Shown here in pieces: positions 44,596 to 54,800 of a stretch of DNA of 64,000 nt. The stretch spans positions 62,001 to 126,000 of the forward strand of contig NZ_JBLWFH010000006.1 in assembly GCF_050306235.1 (NCBI RefSeq). The letters are read 5' to 3'. The position numbers and the translations under genes were made by a program. The notes beneath the pieces are model-generated. The model was not told the origin of the DNA and ran no database searches. It saw only the letters and a list, made by a program, of their open reading frames with translations. The DNA is from Glaciecola sp947496235. GTDB taxonomy: Bacteria; Pseudomonadota; Gammaproteobacteria; Enterobacterales; Alteromonadaceae. Each line of letters starts with the position of its first letter. Within the stretch, counting starts at the first letter, position 1.

Positions 44596-46257
44596 ATGGA
44601 TGTTTTACTCGACTTTTTTAACATGTTGGATGGGTACTTAGGTAGTGCTCCATGGTTCCCATACGTGTTGCTGGGCGTGGGCATATTTTTTACCATTTAC
44701 TTAAAATTCCCACAAATTCGCTATTTTAAACATGCATGGCAAGTAGTTAGTGGCAAGTTTGATAAAGCAGATGACCCAGGGGATACCACGCACTTTCAAT
44801 CTTTGGCAACAGCGCTTTCAGGCACCGTAGGAACGGGAAATATTGCTGGGGTCGCATTTGCTATTTTTCTTGGCGGACCTGCAGCGCTTTTCTGGATGTG
44901 GGCAACAGCATTTTTCGGTATGACTACCAAGTTCGTGGAAGTAACCTTGTCTCACAAATATCGTGAAAAAACCTCTGATGGTACTATGGCTGGTGGCCCT
45001 ATGTACTATATGGATAAGCGCCTCAACATGAAATGGTTAGCGGTAATATTCGCTATCGCTACCGTGATTAGTTCGTTTGGTACAGGCAACCTGCCACAAA
45101 GTAACAGTGTGGCAGCTACCATGAACGAATCTTTTGGTGTTAATTCACATATTGTCGGTGGCGTATTAGCGGTGCTACTAGGCTTAGTTATTTTAGGTGG
45201 TATTCATCGTATTGCCAAAGTGACCTCCAAAATCGTGCCTTTTATGGCTGTTATTTACATCATAGGTGCACTAGCGGTAATTTTTGCAAACATTGAAAAC
45301 ATAGGTCCTGCCTTCGTTTCTGTGATCTCTGATGCCTTTACCGGATCAGCCGCTGCGGGCGGATTCCTTGGAGCCACCTTCGCTTATGCATTTAACCGAG
45401 GGGTTAATAGAGGCTTGTTTTCTAACGAAGCTGGGCAAGGTTCTGCGCCTATCGCTCACGCTGCAGCAAAAACAAAAGAACCGGTTTCTGAAGGTATGGT
45501 GTCTATTCTAGAACCTTTTATCGATACTATTATTATTTGTACAATCACCGGCCTTGTCATTCTATCTTCAGGCGTGTGGAATCAAAAACATGAAAATGTG
45601 TTTGAAAGATCTGATATGGTCTTCTTATCCGGTGAATTTGTAGAAACTAATGCTGAAGATGTACAGAAATTACATGCCTATCTAAACAATATTGATGCGG
45701 ATGCTGTGACTAAGTTCAGTGGCGAAATCCAAGTGGTAAATGGCGTAGCTCAAACTGGTGGATTTACTTTGATTAACTCGCGTTCAATCGCAGAAAATGT
45801 GCAGTATTTTACCGGATCAGTTGAAGACCCATTTACCGGGGTACTTAAAATTCAAGAGGGTGATATTGCGCGGGAAAATATTCTTGTTCAGGGTAACTCA
45901 TTGATTCACTCTGCAAGACTAACTGCTAAAGCTTTTGGTCAAGGATATTTTGGGCAATATGGTGAGTATATAGTGCCCATTGGCATCTTGCTATTCGCAT
46001 TTTCTACTGCTATTGCTTGGTCATATTATGGTGATAGAGCCATGACCTATTTGTTAGGGCCACGTTCAGTCATGCCATATCGAGTCATTTACTGTGCAGG
46101 TTTCTATTGGGCGGCGGTTTCTGATACTACCTTGGTTTGGGCAATTTCTGCAGTAGCCATAGTCCTTATGACATTACCTAACTTATTTGGTATCGTAGTG
46201 TTACATAAGGAAATGAAAAAGACCGTTAATGAATACTGGGAAAAAGTAAGCAAATAA
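44596..46257 (+). CDS. Alanine/glycine:cation symporter (AGCS family)
   Basis: 553 residues, about ten membrane segments. Family motifs are GTVGTGNIAGVA (about 75-86) and GLFSNEAGQGSAPIAHAAAKT (about 274-294). An insert of about 110 residues (about 340-450) between membrane segments makes it longer than the roughly 450-480 residues of most members. It imports Ala or Gly with Na+ or H+. GGAACTTCTCTT before the ATG is a fair ribosome binding site. A strong terminator follows. Confidence 0.94.
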   Translation: MDVLLDFFNMLDGYLGSAPWFPYVLLGVGIFFTIYLKFPQIRYFKHAWQVVSGKFDKADDPGDTTHFQSLATALSGTVGTGNIAGVAFAIFLGGPAALFWMWATAFFGMTTKFVEVTLSHKYREKTSDGTMAGGPMYYMDKRLNMKWLAVIFAIATVISSFGTGNLPQSNSVAATMNESFGVNSHIVGGVLAVLLGLVILGGIHRIAKVTSKIVPFMAVIYIIGALAVIFANIENIGPAFVSVISDAFTGSAAAGGFLGATFAYAFNRGVNRGLFSNEAGQGSAPIAHAAAKTKEPVSEGMVSILEPFIDTIIICTITGLVILSSGVWNQKHENVFERSDMVFLSGEFVETNAEDVQKLHAYLNNIDADAVTKFSGEIQVVNGVAQTGGFTLINSRSIAENVQYFTGSVEDPFTGVLKIQEGDIARENILVQGNSLIHSARLTAKAFGQGYFGQYGEYIVPIGILLFAFSTAIAWSYYGDRAMTYLLGPRSVMPYRVIYCAGFYWAAVSDTTLVWAISAVAIVLMTLPNLFGIVVLHKEMKKTVNEYWEKVSK

Positions 46258-46275
46258 CAGTCACAACTTTCACAT

Positions 46276-46308
46276 AAAAGGGTTAAGCAGAGGCTTAACC
46301 TTTTTTTT
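46276..46308 (+). terminator. Terminator after the AGCS symporter
   Basis: GGTTAAGC (46281-46288), loop AGAG, GCTTAACC (46293-46300), then eight T. Confidence 0.9.
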
Positions 46309-46335
46309 ATTTAGAAATGTAATTGGAGGTAATGC

Positions 46336-46668
46336 GTGGCAATTACAACTTGTCCTTCGTGTAATAAACCAATGTCTGATAAGGCAAAAGAGTGTCCAAA
46401 CTGCCATCTTAATTTTGAAAATGCGTCGCCAGAAGATATTCAACGCAAAGCCAGTTTGGCCAAGTTTAAACAACTACAAAGCCTACAAAACCAATCAATG
46501 TTGGCTATCCTGTTATTTATTATTGGCGCATATTTTGTGTTTTTAGGTGATTTTCCAGATACTGAAACTGGTCTTATGATGTATAATGCTGCTGTCGGTG
46601 TAACCGCAATAGCCTTTTTATGGTACGCGGTAAATCGGGTGAGAATAACCTTGACGAAAAGAAAATAA
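46336..46668 (+). CDS. Small zinc-ribbon membrane protein
   Basis: 110 residues. N-terminal zinc ribbon CPSCNKPMSDKAKECPNC (6-23, two CxxC pairs), a charged linker, and two membrane segments (about 53-70 and 80-98). The start is GTG at 46336 with GGAGG at good spacing. The precise role is unknown. Nineteen bases separate it from yeaC, so the two may be co-transcribed. Confidence 0.8.
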   Translation: MAITTCPSCNKPMSDKAKECPNCHLNFENASPEDIQRKASLAKFKQLQSLQNQSMLAILLFIIGAYFVFLGDFPDTETGLMMYNAAVGVTAIAFLWYAVNRVRITLTKRK

Positions 46669-46687
46669 TCTTGATTGGAGAGAAGGT

Positions 46688-46981
46688 TTGCAACTTGAAC
46701 AATTACTAGCAACCATGACACCAGAAATCTACTTAAAACTTCGTAGTGCGGTAGAGACAGGTAAGTGGGAAAACGGTATGAAATTGACCGAAGAACAAAA
46801 AGAATATGCTATGCAGGCTGTCATGCTATATCAAGGAAAGGTTGAACAGTCTGGTGAACATATGACGGTTGGCGAGAATGGCGAAATTATTCAAAAATCA
46901 CGTCAACAAATGAAACAAGAATTACAACATCAGACGACAAATCAGTCTTCGATAGCAAAGTTTGGACAAGATGATATTTAA
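46688..46981 (+). CDS. yeaC: YeaC family protein (DUF1315)
   Basis: 97 residues. Closely parallels E. coli YeaC: LATMTPEIYLKLRSAVETGKW, LTEEQKEYAMQAVMLYQ, HMTVGENGEI. Function unknown. It starts with TTG at 46688 behind a GGAGAGAAGG ribosome binding site, since no ATG is available. It overlaps the DUF349 gene by 11 bases. Confidence 0.88.
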   Translation: MQLEQLLATMTPEIYLKLRSAVETGKWENGMKLTEEQKEYAMQAVMLYQGKVEQSGEHMTVGENGEIIQKSRQQMKQELQHQTTNQSSIAKFGQDDI

Positions 46982-49775
46982 GCAGTTATTTACCGCAAAC
47001 TATAAACATAAAAATCCATCAAAGCGCATTCAAGCGATACAGCAAGCGTCGGAAGTCGATAATAAAAATAAGGCTTGGTTACATGAATTAGCCTTTAATG
47101 ATGCAGATTCAAAAGTACAATTAGCGGCCTTGGAAAAGTTGGGGCAATATTCATTGTGGTTAAAAACCTATGAAACCACCTTGGATGCAACGTTAAAAAG
47201 TAGAGCTAAAACTACTACAATATCTATGTTGGAAGATCCTTCATTGGTAAGTGACGCATTGTTTCAAGACTTCATTCTGCAAGCTAAGCATTTAGATATC
47301 ATTCAAAAGTTATTGAGAGACAGTAGTAGATTAGCATCTAATTCGGCGCTTTATTTCAGCGCTTTGCTAGCGCATGGCTCCCAGAGCGAAATTTTTCGTT
47401 ATTATCGGGAGAGCGCTAGTCCGTCTCAGCAAATCATGATTATCGAACAATTTAACGATGAAAAATCCTTAAAACGTTTACGTAAACAGGCCGCAAATAC
47501 TGAAGTCGAGCAAGAGATTGATAATCGTCTTGCACAGTTCGCAGAACAGGCACTTATTCCGGTGCAACTTAAACGAGATATCACCTTAATTAATTCTCAA
47601 TTATTAGCGCTTTTAGATAGTAACGATTTCGCTTATATCAAACAAAAATCTAACCAATATTTTGAGGCATTTGAAGCAGCAAAATTACAGTTTTCCTACT
47701 TAGATGAAAAAGAAGCAGCGGAGTTTGGTGGTAAATTTTTGCAATTGAAGCAAAAGATAACCAATAAGTTAGCCAACTTGGAACCTGCGTTTGAGCAACA
47801 AGTAAAGCTTAAAGCACTTACTAATGAACTTTCACTAGTTAATCAGCAAGTACTGGACATTGAGACACAAGTAAGCCATTTGATAAATGCTACGTCCTTA
47901 GAGCAAATAGATGTGCAAAAGGAATTGCTTACTAATGCATTGCAAGACGCTAATAGTCAGTTAGCCCAAGTGCTAGAGAATGCAGAACAGCAAACACCAG
48001 CCCATCAGCAATTACAAAAGTCGATTAGCCAGCGAATAAAGAGTACTTTGTCCTCTTTGGATAGCATAGAAAAGTCCATTCGAAATAATAATCGACTGGT
48101 TGCGATTATTGATACCTTAGAAAATGTTTGGCTAGAATTTTCCAATCACAATTTATCAAAAGAGGTGTTATCTGAAGAATTTGGGTTAGCCAAAAAAGGC
48201 TTTATCCAAGACCAAGAATATGCCCCAGAGTTACTAGCCAAATGGAAGCAACTAAGTCGCCAAATAAATGCATTTTTTCAGCAAGAGAAGCAACAACAAC
48301 AGCAGGTTGAAAAAAAATGTCATAGCAAACTTAATGTGGCGGCTAGCTTAATTGATCAAGGCAAATTTAAGGCTGGTATTGCCACTTTTAATCACGGTGC
48401 AAGTTTATTTTCAAGTATTGAATCACCAAAACGAAGTTTGCAAAAAAAATATGATGATTTAGCTTCTCAAGTTTCAGAACTTAAGGATTGGCAGTCCTAT
48501 ATCGCGACTCCTAAAAAGCCCGAACTGTTAGAGCAAGCTGAAAACCTAAGTAAACAAGAAACCTTGAACCCACTGGACTTGGCACAACAAATTAAGTTGC
48601 TGAGAAAAGAATGGAATTCACTTGGTCGCTTGGATACTGAAGAAGACGATAAGCTTAATAAAGCATTTAATGAAAAGTTAGAAATTGCTTTTGCTCCTTG
48701 CCGAGCATTTTATGCTGAGCAGGAAAAATTACGCGTAGAAAATGGGCAAAAGGCGCAACAAATTATTGATAGTTTAGCCGCGTTAGGAGAGCAAGAAGAC
48801 CTTAACCAAATGGCAAAACAACTGCATTCGTTAAGCCGCCAATTTAGAGAAATTAAAGAGCTAGATGTTCAGCAGAAAAAGTCGTTAAACAAAGCGTTTA
48901 AAGAAACCACTACACCTTTAAATGAAAGGTTAAATGAATTTTATGCTGACAATCACAAGCAAAAATCAGCCTTAGTGAGTAAAGCAAAAGATTTATTAAG
49001 TGAAGATGATGCTAACCAGGCTGTTGAGAAAGCTAAGGAGTTACAAGCAAACTGGAAGCTAATTGGATTTGCTGGTAAGCAAGCAGATCAGTCATTATGG
49101 AACGAGTTCCGAACTCATAATGACGCAATTTTTTCGCGTTTACATCAGGCTAAAAATGAGGCTGAACAACAAGCTAGAGAAGCTTTAGATATTGCGATTA
49201 ACCAGTTGCAAAGTCTGGGAGAAGAAGCCAAAAACGTAGATGATGCCGCTACACTTCGAGCAATATTACAACAAGTAATTGATCACGAATTTGGCGGGAT
49301 AGATGTCTCAAAATCTATTTTATCGCAGTATGAAAAACATAAAGAATCGCTCATCAAATCCTTAAAGCAATCTCTTGAAGCGCAACAACAGGCCCAATCG
49401 CAATCAATATTTAACGAGTTGTTGAGCTGTTTACATGAGTGGAAAGCTGACGACAATAACAAGGCTAAACCTGCACTTTTGAGTGCAATTTTAGATAAAT
49501 CTTTGCCGACGTCGGCGTTATTTGACAACTTGCAAAGGGCCCAATTACTTCAAGCTGTAGTGGTATTATTGAATGCTGTAGAGTCAGCACCGATCGAAAT
49601 TCAAAAAGATGTTCAGTTGCAAATAATGGCAAATAAACTGGAAGGCGCAGAAAATTTAACCGCTTCAGTTGCTTGGATGTATTGGTTACATCAAGGCCCG
49701 TTAAATGCTGAAGATGAACGTCAGTTAACAGCAATTGAACCCTTGCTGTTAAGCCATTTATCTCAGCTTATGTAA
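46971..49775 (+). CDS. Large DUF349 coiled-coil protein
   Basis: 934 residues from the ATG at 46971. The first 200 residues look like a helical-repeat region (VQLAALEKLGQYS). The rest consists of alpha-helical DUF349-type repeats: repeated EFxxxLPCRAFYAEQEKLR-like and LxxxWKxIG elements near 530-740, for example LQANWKLIGFAGKQAD. Gln, Glu, Lys and Leu dominate, and it is probably cytoplasmic. Function is not established. It overlaps yeaC, and ansA follows after nine bases. Confidence 0.85.
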   Translation: MIFKQLFTANYKHKNPSKRIQAIQQASEVDNKNKAWLHELAFNDADSKVQLAALEKLGQYSLWLKTYETTLDATLKSRAKTTTISMLEDPSLVSDALFQDFILQAKHLDIIQKLLRDSSRLASNSALYFSALLAHGSQSEIFRYYRESASPSQQIMIIEQFNDEKSLKRLRKQAANTEVEQEIDNRLAQFAEQALIPVQLKRDITLINSQLLALLDSNDFAYIKQKSNQYFEAFEAAKLQFSYLDEKEAAEFGGKFLQLKQKITNKLANLEPAFEQQVKLKALTNELSLVNQQVLDIETQVSHLINATSLEQIDVQKELLTNALQDANSQLAQVLENAEQQTPAHQQLQKSISQRIKSTLSSLDSIEKSIRNNNRLVAIIDTLENVWLEFSNHNLSKEVLSEEFGLAKKGFIQDQEYAPELLAKWKQLSRQINAFFQQEKQQQQQVEKKCHSKLNVAASLIDQGKFKAGIATFNHGASLFSSIESPKRSLQKKYDDLASQVSELKDWQSYIATPKKPELLEQAENLSKQETLNPLDLAQQIKLLRKEWNSLGRLDTEEDDKLNKAFNEKLEIAFAPCRAFYAEQEKLRVENGQKAQQIIDSLAALGEQEDLNQMAKQLHSLSRQFREIKELDVQQKKSLNKAFKETTTPLNERLNEFYADNHKQKSALVSKAKDLLSEDDANQAVEKAKELQANWKLIGFAGKQADQSLWNEFRTHNDAIFSRLHQAKNEAEQQAREALDIAINQLQSLGEEAKNVDDAATLRAILQQVIDHEFGGIDVSKSILSQYEKHKESLIKSLKQSLEAQQQAQSQSIFNELLSCLHEWKADDNNKAKPALLSAILDKSLPTSALFDNLQRAQLLQAVVVLLNAVESAPIEIQKDVQLQIMANKLEGAENLTASVAWMYWLHQGPLNAEDERQLTAIEPLLLSHLSQLM

Positions 49776-49784
49776 GTAATCGCC

Positions 49785-50804
49785 ATGTCCGCAAATAAAC
49801 ATATCTATGTGGCATACACTGGCGGAACTATAGGAATGCGAGCCTCCGAAAAAGGATTCGCACCAGTGCCAGGGTTTTTAACTGAAACCTTGGCCAAGTT
49901 ACCTGAATTCCATCGTTCGGAAATGCCAAAGTTCACAATTCACGAATATAGTAACTTGTTAGATTCTAGCGATATGGTGCCGGCTGACTGGCAAACCATA
50001 GCGCAAGATATCAAACAAGTGTATGACCAATATGATGGATTTATCATATTGCATGGCACAGATACTATGGCGTATACGGCTTCTGCGCTATCTTTTATGT
50101 TTGAGAATTTAGATAAACCTGTGATTGTGACTGGTTCCCAAATACCATTAGCTGAACTTCGCTCCGATGGTCAAACCAATTTGCTAAATGCGCTTTATAT
50201 TGCCGCTAATTATCCAATTCCGGAAGTGACGCTGTTTTTTAATAATTACCTGTATCGAGGCAACAGAGCACGTAAAGTGGATGCTGATGGGTTTATGGCA
50301 TTTGATTCACCTAATTACCCGCCATTATTAACAGCGGGAATAAAAATAGAAACGGACTACGTTTTTAAACAAACCCAAAGTAATCAGGAGTTAAAGGTAA
50401 GCGATATAAAAAGCCAGCCGGTAGGCTTGGTTAGCTTATATCCTGGAATTAGCCCTCAAGTCTTAAAAAATATTCTACAACAGCCTGTAAAAGCACTTAT
50501 TTTAATGACTTACGGTGTGGGGAACGCGCCACAACAAGAGACTTTGTTAGCTACTTTAAAACAAGCTTACGATGACCAGATATTGATTGTGAATTGTACC
50601 CAGTGCTTGCGTGGTAAGGTTGATATGCAAGGCTACGCAACCGGAAAGTTATTAGCCCAAACGGGTGTGATTTCAGGAAAAGATATTACGCCAGAGGCTG
50701 CATTAGCCAAATTACACTACTTATTAAGTTCAGATACTTTGAGTTTTAGTCAGCGCCAAAAACAAATGGCAACCAGTCTACGTGGTGAAATGGACCAATT
50801 CTAA
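49785..50804 (+). CDS. ansA: L-asparaginase I (cytoplasmic)
   Basis: Hydrolyses Asn to Asp and ammonia. 339 residues, no signal peptide. The two active-site threonine motifs are YTGGTIGMR (about 10-18) and LHGTDTMAYTASAL (about 87-100). RSDGQTNLLNAL and TYGVGNAP are further family blocks. In E. coli ansA is beside sppA; here it lies nearly 27 kb away. Confidence 0.96.
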   Translation: MSANKHIYVAYTGGTIGMRASEKGFAPVPGFLTETLAKLPEFHRSEMPKFTIHEYSNLLDSSDMVPADWQTIAQDIKQVYDQYDGFIILHGTDTMAYTASALSFMFENLDKPVIVTGSQIPLAELRSDGQTNLLNALYIAANYPIPEVTLFFNNYLYRGNRARKVDADGFMAFDSPNYPPLLTAGIKIETDYVFKQTQSNQELKVSDIKSQPVGLVSLYPGISPQVLKNILQQPVKALILMTYGVGNAPQQETLLATLKQAYDDQILIVNCTQCLRGKVDMQGYATGKLLAQTGVISGKDITPEAALAKLHYLLSSDTLSFSQRQKQMATSLRGEMDQF

Positions 50805-50923
50805 GCCTAAAATTCACATTTAGTAACAAAGGGAATTTTGAAAATTTAATCTACAGACTATTATATTTTTCAATCTCTTGGTAACTTAGATGAAGAATTT
50901 GAAAACTATATTAGTGTCATATC

Positions 50924-51814
50924 ATGTTGCAAATTGAGTCTATCTCAAAAATCTACGACAATCAGGTGTTAGCGTTAGATGATGTTTCTTTAAACATCAA
51001 TAAAGGACTGTTTGGTTTACTTGGCCCAAATGGAGCAGGCAAGTCTACACTCATGCGAATTTTATCCACCTTATTGGTGCCTGATAGCGGTAATGTCACT
51101 TTCGATGGTATAGATGTGTTAGCTCAACCAGAAGACATTCGTCAGCGCTTAGGTTATTTGCCTCAAGAATTTGGTGTTTATCCAAAAATCAGTGCCTATG
51201 AGTTGCTTGATCATCTAGCGGTTTTAAAAGGGTTAGTAGACAAAAATATCCGTAAAGAAACGGTTGAAGGTTTACTTGCTCACACCAATTTATATGAAGT
51301 CAGAAAAAAAGCGGTCAGTAGCTTTTCTGGCGGCATGCGACAGCGCTTTGGGATTGCTCAAGCGTTATTAGGTGACCCTGATTTGTTAATTGTAGATGAA
51401 CCAACCGCTGGGCTAGATCCTGAAGAGCGAAATAGATTCCATAACTTATTAGTAAGTTTAGGCAGTAATAAAGTCATTATTTTATCCACCCACATTGTTG
51501 AAGATGTATCCGAGCTTTGCGAAGACATGGCGGTATTAGGCAACGGTAGAATTCTATTGCAAGGCAACCCAGTGAAAGTTACTCAGGCGCTTGAAGATCG
51601 CATTTGGCGAAAAACCATTTCTCGTCATGAAATAGAGTCTTATGAGCAAGAATATAATGTGATTTCAAAACGTCTTTTCGCCGGTCGTACCGTTATACAC
51701 GTGGTCTCGGATACGGTTCCCGAAGGCTTTGAATCTGCACCTGCCAGTTTGCAAGATGTGTATTTTAACTCGCTTAAACAAGCTGTAACGCCGTTAGATA
51801 CTGTACCGGCTTAA
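50924..51814 (+). CDS. ABC transporter ATP-binding protein
   Basis: 296 residues. Walker A GPNGAGKST (34-42), Q-loop at LPQEFG (about 79-84), signature SGGMRQR (135-141), Walker B LLIVDEP with catalytic Glu159, and switch His in STHIVEDV. The last 80 residues form the C-terminal extension of this exporter class. It pairs with the following permease, 50 bases downstream. The gap to ansA (119 bases) should contain the promoter. Confidence 0.93.
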   Translation: MLQIESISKIYDNQVLALDDVSLNINKGLFGLLGPNGAGKSTLMRILSTLLVPDSGNVTFDGIDVLAQPEDIRQRLGYLPQEFGVYPKISAYELLDHLAVLKGLVDKNIRKETVEGLLAHTNLYEVRKKAVSSFSGGMRQRFGIAQALLGDPDLLIVDEPTAGLDPEERNRFHNLLVSLGSNKVIILSTHIVEDVSELCEDMAVLGNGRILLQGNPVKVTQALEDRIWRKTISRHEIESYEQEYNVISKRLFAGRTVIHVVSDTVPEGFESAPASLQDVYFNSLKQAVTPLDTVPA

Positions 51815-51864
51815 GTTATAAGGCTAGCATCACCTTTAACGCTAGTGAATTAAGGAAATTTTAC

Positions 51865-54800
51865 ATGTTGTGGAGAATGTTCAAATTTGAATGGCGGTAT
51901 TATCTGCACCAGCCTTCTTTTGTTGTCACTTCGCTCATATTCTTCTTGCTACCGTTTTTGTCCATCACATTGGATCAAGTGCATATTGGCGCTACTACCA
52001 ATTTAAATGCTAATAGCCCTTATGCGATAAACCAAGCGCTTCTAATATTTTCTGTTTTTGGCATGTTTTTGGTGGTGAATTTTATCGGCAGTACTGCATT
52101 GAGAGAGAAGGTGAGTGGTATGAATGAAATTATTTATACCAAACCAATCGATCATTTTCGTTACCATTTTGGCCGCTTTTTAGGTGGCTATGCTATGGTT
52201 TTGACCGTTTTTGCCATGGTGCCTTTAGGGTTAATGCTAGGCAGTTTAATGCCTTGGCTAGTATCGGATAAATTGGGTCCGTTCAATATTTGGCATTATA
52301 TACAGCCATTTCTGGTATTCACTGTACCTTCGATGTTGTTATTTTCATGTCTTTTTTACGCAGCCGCTCGTCTGTTTAAGAGCATATTAGCCGTTTATTT
52401 AAGTGCCTTAGGCTTATTGATCTTATACATAATCAGTGAAGTTATGTTTACTGGGCAGGAAACTCGATTTTTCATGGCCCTGATAGATCCTTTTGGGATA
52501 AACGCCTATTTAGATGTCACTAGGTATTGGACACCTAGCATGCGCAACTCTCAAATAATCGGATTTGAAACTGAGATAGTACTCAACCGCATCATTTGGC
52601 TAGCCATTGCTATTCTTAGCATGTTAACTTTGATAGATTTTCGCAAACCGTTAAAACTTAGCGCATCTAGTCCTAATAAGATCCCTAGCTTATCAGGACC
52701 TCCCCAGGTAGCAGAGTTGTATAATATCGGTGCCAAATATCAAGAATATAGTGCAATTGAGCAATTTAAAGTTCGAACTGAATTCGAAATTCGGCAAATA
52801 ATTAAATCCCCCTCTTTTATTGTTCTGCTGGGATTTTGTACCTTCATGATGCTGGTGAGTTTGCTTTTCGAGCCCGGACCTTACGGTTCATCAAAAATGC
52901 CGCTGACACAATTCATGGTAGAACTCATTCAGAGCTCCTATGGCCTATTAATGTTGATAATAATTACTTTCTACACGGCAGAAACTGTTTGGCGGGAGAG
53001 GTTGCTGAATATGTCCGAAGTGATTGAAGCTATGCCTGTAGAAAACCCCATATTTTGGTTATCAAAACTAATTTCAGTGATTGTTATCCAGCTAATCATT
53101 TTTGCTTTTGGCGTTTCTATTACTATTTATAACCAGTTGATTCATACATATTTTGATTTAGATATTAGCCAATATTTTATAAGTCTGGTGTATTTTTATG
53201 GTCTGCCATATGTGTATTTGACGATTTTGTCTTTTTTTATTCAGGTGCTATCGCCAAACAAATATATCGGAATGCTGATTTTTGTGTCTTACATCTTCGT
53301 ATCCTTGGTTTTTGCTGAAATCGGAATTGAACACAATATGTTCAACTTTGCTAGTGCACCTGTATTAGAGTTTTCAGATATGAATCGATACGGTTGGTAT
53401 ATGCAGACCCAAAATGCCTATATGCTGTATTGGGGAGCTTTAAGTTTAATATTATCAGCATTCAGTTTTGCTCTTTGGCGAAGAGGTTATTACACCACCT
53501 TATCTGAACGTTTCCGGTATGCAGGAAATCGGCTAGGTTCTTCAGGGCGAGCATTGGCATTATTTGCAACAGTTGCCTTTGTTATTTCAGGCACATTAAT
53601 TCACTACAACACCAAGGTGACTAACCAGTTTATCTCCAGTGACAGATTAAAGGAGCTAAAAGCTTTATACGAAACTCAGTACAGTGCAATGGAAGATCTT
53701 GTTGTTCCCCAGGTTTCAGAGGTTGATTTAAATGTAGCCATATTTCCACAATCGAGAAAATTGGAAACTGTGGCTAAACTTACTCTAGTAAACGATAGTC
53801 CAGTCAATATAGAAAGATTTTTAGTCAATTTACCTGCACATTCTTATGATATTAAATTTACTACCGAGCAAGGGCGTGTAGTAATGGATGAACAAGCATT
53901 AAACACTGCTTGGTTTACGTTTGATATGCCTTTGGCTCCCGGCGCAACACTCGATTTAACCATTTCCCTAGCTCGCCAGCATTTTGGCTTTAAAGATAAA
54001 GATGAAGATGCTAGCTTGGTTACCAATGGCACATTCATTGACAACCGTTCTTTGCTACCTACCTTTGGTGTTAAACAAAGTTTTTATCTAACAGACAACT
54101 TTGAACGAGCTGAATTTGGTCTTATGCCGAGGGATGATACCCCTGATGAACCGCAACAAAACATTTTAGGCGACTCGATCAATGCGATTAAATTTAAAGC
54201 ACGTCTATCTACCCATGAATCTCAAATCGCAATAGCGCCAGGATATTTGAAAAAATACTGGACTGAAAATGGCCGCAACCATTTCATTTATGAAATGGAC
54301 AAACCCATGATGAACTTCTATAGCATTCTGTCTGCGGATTTAAAGGTTAAATCTACAATGCATAATGGTGTTGAAATTGCTGTTTATTATCATCCAAAAC
54401 ACGAATGGAATGTTGCTACCATGATAGAGGCAACTCAAGACGCGCTGGATGCTTTTAGCCAAGCGTTTGGAAAATACCAATATCGACAGATGCGGATAAT
54501 TGAGTTTCCTAGTTATCGAGAGTTCGCTCAAAGTTTTCCCAATACAGTGCCATATTCTGAAAGCTTAGGCTTCGTAGCTGATTTAAGAGATGAGACCGAA
54601 ATTAATTACGCGTATTATTTAACCGCTCACGAAATAGCACACCAATGGTTTGGGCATCAGTTGATGGTTGCCAATGTTGCTGGAGGAGATATTTTAGTGG
54701 AGTCTCTTTCCCAATATGCCGCACTTAACTTGATGCGTCAAAAATACGGAGCGCTTATGTTACGTAAAGTATTAAAGCACGAGTTGAACAGCTATTTATC